Assembly (NCBI RefSeq): GCF_016623615.1
Contig: NZ_JAEHFX010000010.1
Location: 1 to 64,000 of the forward strand
Direction: 5' to 3'
Length of the DNA: 64,000 bases
DNA from: Adhaeribacter terrigena
GTDB lineage: Bacteria > Bacteroidota > Bacteroidia > Cytophagales > Hymenobacteraceae
This document shows positions 60,356 through 64,000 of this stretch, one piece after another (within the stretch, counting starts at the first letter, position 1; every line of letters starts with the position of its first letter). Below the pieces are notes generated by a model that saw only the letters and a list, made by a program, of their open reading frames with translations, ran no database searches and was not told the origin of the DNA. The translations under genes and the position numbers were made by a program.

Positions 60356-63256
60356 TTAATTTATCTTGATGAAACGAATAGCAGGGATATTCAGATCAGT
60401 TTTCAGGAAGTATGTACCCGCTGGCAAATCAGCAATATCAACCTGCATTTCAGCTTCCCGATCATTTATGCGTAAAGTTTTTACAGTTTGTCCGAGGGGA
60501 TTTAATATTTGTAGCTGACCGGCATTTACAAGACAACCAACTGAAACCCGAATGATATGTTGGGCAGGGTTCGGATAAATACCAAGATGATTTTCTGCCT
60601 TACGCATTACCGTTACAATTTTGGAGTAGGTAAAACTGCCATCAAAATCGATCTGTTTTAGCCGGTAATAGAGCAGTTGGGTGTAGGGGTTTTTATCGGT
60701 GAAAGCATAGCGTTTGGCGGCGCTGCTGGTACCCTGCCCGCTTACTTCCCCAATTTTTTCAAATTCCTTCCCGTTTAGGCTGCGCTCGATCTCAAAACGG
60801 TCGTTATTAACTTCAGAAGCGGTTTGCCAGGTTAAATTCACGGTTTCGGATGCTGCCTGCCCCACAAAACTCACCAACGATACTGGTAACGGGCTATTCC
60901 CGGAAATTGTGCCGAAAGTAAACGGGCTGAAGGAGGTCTGATTTGTTCGGGTAGAATATAAGGAGTAACCTGGAGTGGTGCCTGCAACGGCTAGCCCTTC
61001 ATTTACCCAAACGCTGTTGTTTTTAAAATGCGCGATGCGCAGATCCTGGGGATTGGGCACGTAAGTGCTGCGGGCGGCATCGTAGCTCAGCGTTACTTTT
61101 ACTTCAGAATTACCCCAAACGCGTTCCAGATCCCAATATTCCGAATCTGAAACCTGTACCAGCGAATCGCCAATAGATGTGCCAAACTGCTCTTTCGGAT
61201 TTGTTAAAAAATATTCGGCTGCGTACTGATCGGTGCTATTTAAAGACGCCGAAATGGCAAGGGGAGCATAAAAGCCACTTTTGCCGACCGGAAAAGTGAA
61301 GGCATCGTTGCCGGTCTTATAGACCTTTCCATTTACATAGCTCAGATTCGAAGCGCCGGAAGTTGTGGCATTATCGGCAAATATCATCGTAGCGGCCGGG
61401 TTTAAGTTGATGTTGCCTTGCGTAAAATGCAGATTACCATTTATAGTGAGCGGCGTCGTTAATTCTAAGCCAGCCGGGTTATTTATCTCAAGATTCGCAA
61501 AAGTGCCCAGGTTTATATTTCCTGAAATTTGCTGCTTCCTGTTTCCGTTAAAGGTAAGCAAAGAAGCATTGGCCGTTGCCGCTGGGGTATAGTTAAAGGC
61601 AGCGCCTGAAGCGACGACTATGTTTCCCCTGATCTGCATTGGTAAAGCTGTGTTTCCGCTGGCCAAGGTAATGTTCATGTTGCCGCTGCTGATCGTGAAA
61701 TTATCGATACGGGTAGTAGTGGCGGCGCTGGTACCAAAATTTATTGCCACGTTTCCCACTACGTTCAGCTCAAAATCAGCATAGATCCGGCCATCTAATT
61801 TGGGGATCGTGCCGGTTTGTTCATGCTTGTATAAACTACCGGTTTCAAAAACAACTTTGGAATTTGGGGATGCCAGACCGAAGGGACTCGCGCCATCTTT
61901 CGAAATATAAGTGGAAGTTGCCTTAAAGATTACACCATTAGAGGTACCGCTATTTCCGAATGGTTCGCCAGTCAGGTTTTTAGCGAGGAACAGGCTACCG
62001 TTTTCAAAAATGATAGCATTTGCATCAGCCGCCAGCAAGCGGTGAGCCCGGCCCAGGTTGGCAGCGGTATTCTGGAATATCACGGCCCCGGAAATAGAGG
62101 CAGTTGCACCGGTTCTTAAACAAAGCTCTAACGGATCGTTGCTATCAATAATGAGGCTGCTGCCGGTTCCAACCACCAGATCAGTAGAATTTCCGCCCGC
62201 TAAAGTTAATGTTTGCGTTGCTCCGGTTGCGGCCTTCAGGGTTAAATTGGTATTATTAGAAACCTGTATCTGTCCAACTTCCTGCGTAGTTACATTACTG
62301 AGCAATACATTCCCTCCTGCGTTAAAATTCAATATATCAATTGCCCGAACACAATTGCGGATCGGGTTCCAGTTGGCCGGATCTAAAAAATCGGTAGAAA
62401 CGGAACCATTCCAGTTGTAAATGATAACTGACAGCGCAGGCGCAGCAGGAACGTAAAAATTATCGAAATAAGCCGTTACGTTGGCTGTTCCATGGTTATA
62501 AGCGGCGCCTGTAAAATTCAGGTTTAAGCTGGTATAGGTTTGATCCGTAACGGTAAGCGCAGGCGTTGAAATGGAAATCGGATCAGCAAAAACCCCGTTA
62601 TCGTTTCGCACTTGCAGGCTCCATGTTTTAGAGCAGGGCTCGAAGCTAACTTTCACGCTGTAATATGCTGTTTCCAGGATCTCAGCAGAAGCTAAAATAG
62701 TGGTGATATTGGAATTAGCCGCGAGGCCGTTTTTGAACCGTACCAGTTTTACCGGGTCAGGCGAATTGGCATTTCCGATGATGATCGCATAGCCACTGGC
62801 ATCGGGATCATTAAAATTTGCTTTGGTTGCGCCTAAAATATATGCTATGCCGTAGGTAGTTGCCCCGAATCCGGATGTTCCGCTGCGGCTCTGCCGGAAG
62901 TTAAATGCCCAGGTCAGTTCCGAAGAGGCCTGGTTAAAAACAGTCGCGTACCTGTTGGAGGCGTCGAAAGAAACCTGCTCCAGGCCCGAAGAACCAACAG
63001 CGGCATTGTTGAAGCTGCCCAGAACAAGCATGTTGTTTTCGATCCGGGCGCGGTAATCGTTTGCGCCGGCGGTTTCAGTTTCCTGCCAAGGGGTAGTGCC
63101 GCCGCTGGAGGGAGTTGCTAAAACAAGCGAATTTACCCGGTTAAAATCATCTAACTTTGTGGTAATATTCTGCGCTGATACACTGAAATTCAGCACAAAT
63201 GCAAGGAAAACTAATGCCGGATGCTTTACTATGAATTTTACCTGGAACTTCTTCAT
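60356..63256 (-). CDS. large secreted protein with T9SS type A sorting domain
   Basis: 966 residues. The signal peptide (about 1-28, ending VSAQ) is followed by a concanavalin/lectin-like domain (about 30-265, DDFNRVNSLVL, WAFNFRQSRSG, TAYFDNFYVP), which often binds glycans. A long repetitive beta region follows (about 270-640, GGNVLLSNVTTQEVGQIQVSNNTNLTL and similar solenoid-like strands), then a region opening PLPVSLVSFVGQA with LTWQTASEVNNDRFEIERS, and a type A sorting domain (about 885-966, LGIYPNPAQHIIRVSV, AGTYFLKTD). The tail half is paralogous to the next gene. Function unknown, likely surface. Confidence 0.82.
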   Translation of the reverse strand: MKKFQVKFIVKHPALVFLAFVLNFSVSAQNITTKLDDFNRVNSLVLATPSSGGTTPWQETETAGANDYRARIENNMLVLGSFNNAAVGSSGLEQVSFDASNRYATVFNQASSELTWAFNFRQSRSGTSGFGATTYGIAYILGATKANFNDPDASGYAIIIGNANSPDPVKLVRFKNGLAANSNITTILASAEILETAYYSVKVSFEPCSKTWSLQVRNDNGVFADPISISTPALTVTDQTYTSLNLNFTGAAYNHGTANVTAYFDNFYVPAAPALSVIIYNWNGSVSTDFLDPANWNPIRNCVRAIDILNFNAGGNVLLSNVTTQEVGQIQVSNNTNLTLKAATGATQTLTLAGGNSTDLVVGTGSSLIIDSNDPLELCLRTGATASISGAVIFQNTAANLGRAHRLLAADANAIIFENGSLFLAKNLTGEPFGNSGTSNGVIFKATSTYISKDGASPFGLASPNSKVVFETGSLYKHEQTGTIPKLDGRIYADFELNVVGNVAINFGTSAATTTRIDNFTISSGNMNITLASGNTALPMQIRGNIVVASGAAFNYTPAATANASLLTFNGNRKQQISGNINLGTFANLEINNPAGLELTTPLTINGNLHFTQGNINLNPAATMIFADNATTSGASNLSYVNGKVYKTGNDAFTFPVGKSGFYAPLAISASLNSTDQYAAEYFLTNPKEQFGTSIGDSLVQVSDSEYWDLERVWGNSEVKVTLSYDAARSTYVPNPQDLRIAHFKNNSVWVNEGLAVAGTTPGYSLYSTRTNQTSFSPFTFGTISGNSPLPVSLVSFVGQAASETVNLTWQTASEVNNDRFEIERSLNGKEFEKIGEVSGQGTSSAAKRYAFTDKNPYTQLLYYRLKQIDFDGSFTYSKIVTVMRKAENHLGIYPNPAQHIIRVSVGCLVNAGQLQILNPLGQTVKTLRINDREAEMQVDIADLPAGTYFLKTDLNIPAIRFIKIN

Positions 63257-63353
63257 ACCTTAGATGTTAAATTTAAATTCAAAGCATCAAATGAAGACAA
63301 GCCTAAATAAGTTCCTTCTATGTTATTATAATGTGAATAATTAATCCCAAACA

Positions 63354-63384
63354 AAAAGCCCGGTACTATAACGTACCGGGCTTT
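63354..63384. terminator. hairpin terminator
   Basis: AGCCCGGTAC pairs with GTACCGGGCT across six bases, with A's before and T's after. It is placed to end the gene at 63414 on the minus strand. Confidence 0.8.
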
Positions 63385-63386
63385 CG

Positions 63387-63415
63387 ACTTTTTTAAGCAA
63401 TTATCCTACCGTTTT
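63387..63415 (-). repeat. 29-base element at the stop of the last gene
   Basis: Minus strand: the TAA at 63414-63416 runs into AAAACGGTAGGATAATTG, then TTAAAAAAGT. Confidence 0.65.
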
Positions 63416-64000
63416 ATCTGGCAGTTTTTATCACCTTCTTCAGGAATTGCGTTTTATCTGTTACGATCATAACCTGGTAAGTACCCGCTGGTAAATGCGT
63501 AAGGTCCAGTTCAACTGTTTTGGTATTGACGATCTTTTTTAATCCAACAACCTGCCCCAATACGTTCATTACTTTAACTTCAGTTTCGCCAGTTTCGGGC
63601 AAACTGATCGTCAGGTTACCAGCCGTCGGGTTCGGATATAGGTGGATATCGAGGGCTTTGGTATTTCGGTTCACCTGTTCGATCTTCGAATAAACAATGG
63701 TTCCATCCAGGTCAACTTGTTTCAGGCGGTAATAAGCTACTCCTGACATCGGGTTTTGATCGGTGAAAGCATAGCGTTTTAAGGTCTGGCTGTTGCCTAT
63801 AGCTTTTTCAGTACCAATGGTTTCGAAGTTACGGGCATCGTGGCTGCGCTCAATTTCGAAGTGGCTGCTGTTCTTCTCCGAAGCAGTTTCCCAGGTTAAA
63901 GCAGTAGCGTTTTCTTTCGCTTTAGCCGTGAAGCTTAGTAATTCTACGGGTAGCGGGTTAACACCACGTTTTAAACTACCAAGCATGAAATCGGAGAAAG
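63414..64000 (-). CDS. 3' part of a T9SS type A substrate, cut by the window edge
   Basis: The frame stays open to the end of the window; the ATG at 63986 is internal, as the codons before it (FSDF) continue the sequence. The visible 195 residues hold the PLPVELLSFTAKA opening, LTWETASEKNSSHFEIERS, LKRYAFTDQNP, VAYYRLKQVDLDG and a type A sorting domain (DIHLYPNPTAGNLTI, AGTYQVMIV, ending KKVIKTAR). The same order and wording occur at the end of the neighbour at 60356, so the two are paralogues in tandem. The N-terminal functional part lies outside the window. Confidence 0.85.
   Translation of the reverse strand, partial: FSDFMLGSLKRGVNPLPVELLSFTAKAKENATALTWETASEKNSSHFEIERSHDARNFETIGTEKAIGNSQTLKRYAFTDQNPMSGVAYYRLKQVDLDGTIVYSKIEQVNRNTKALDIHLYPNPTAGNLTISLPETGETEVKVMNVLGQVVGLKKIVNTKTVELDLTHLPAGTYQVMIVTDKTQFLKKVIKTAR

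Overview
The window looks like a chromosomal segment of a Bacteroidota bacterium, most probably order Cytophagales (a Hymenobacteraceae-like genome; this placement is an inference from gene content and style). Supporting signs are: many large secreted proteins ending in type IX secretion system (T9SS) type A or type B C-terminal sorting domains; a PorU2-like C25 sortase beside a PorV/PorQ-family barrel; start codons without Shine-Dalgarno sequences; and several promoters of the Bacteroidota form (TTG, about 20 bases, TAnnTTTG). I see no rRNA, CRISPR array, prophage or complete insertion sequence.

Layout. Positions 1-4.1 kb hold an SRPBCC protein, a ChrA-type chromate transporter, two identical tRNA-Lys(TTT) genes and a TPR/SH3 membrane protein. 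Positions 4.2-22.3 kb are a surface-protein region: a GEVED/PKD protein, an SDR oxidoreductase, a 2096-residue GEVED/PKD/CUB protein, a 1752-residue Ig-like repeat protein and a 621-residue relative. Positions 22.3-26.8 kb carry rlmD, a hypothetical gene, thiL, a 41-residue lipoprotein and a lamin-tail T9SS substrate. Positions 27.0-34.7 kb hold a TetR regulator with a PaaR-type operator inside its own promoter, then paaABCD (phenylacetyl-CoA epoxidase). paaE lies apart on the other strand behind a lipoprotein gene and pepF. Positions 34.9-42.2 kb hold an M23 peptidase, MscS channel, rhomboid protease, FtsX-type permease, NamZ-like muramidase, fmt and folA. Positions 42.3-48.5 kb are the PorV/PorU2 pair. 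Positions 49.2-52.2 kb are a PadR regulator with a PspC-GIN envelope protein. Positions 53-56.9 kb hold a CCA-adding enzyme, a Sua5/YrdC protein, an AT-rich lipoprotein gene bracketed by inverted repeats, and methylmalonyl-CoA epimerase. Positions 57-59.8 kb are iscS, iscU, an unknown gene and iscA. The window ends with two more type A T9SS substrates, the last cut by the window edge.

How the genes work together. The T9SS substrates (4242, 7956, 14588, 20402, 25692, 60356 and 63414) would be exported by the T9SS and processed at the cell surface by PorU-type sortases such as the one here. The paa genes form one multicomponent oxygenase: A and C as di-iron pair, B as bridge, D as maturation factor, E as reductase. 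The isc genes build Fe-S clusters, which PaaE and RlmD are predicted to carry.

The most unusual signal is a dispersed 29-base element: AAAACG(C/G)TA(T/G)NNTTT, about seven free bases, then AAAAAGT. I count about 28 copies in or at the edge of intergenic gaps, on both strands, often starting on the stop codon of the adjacent gene and sometimes pairing head to head into long perfect hairpins. A few copies lie inside coding sequence. Three other spacer repeat families (GTCATCCTGAGC-type inverted repeats, a GCGCGAGCTTG hairpin, and short AT-rich word repeats inside operons) fill most remaining gaps. One GTCATTCCGAGC pair encloses a single AT-rich gene and looks like a small mobile cassette.
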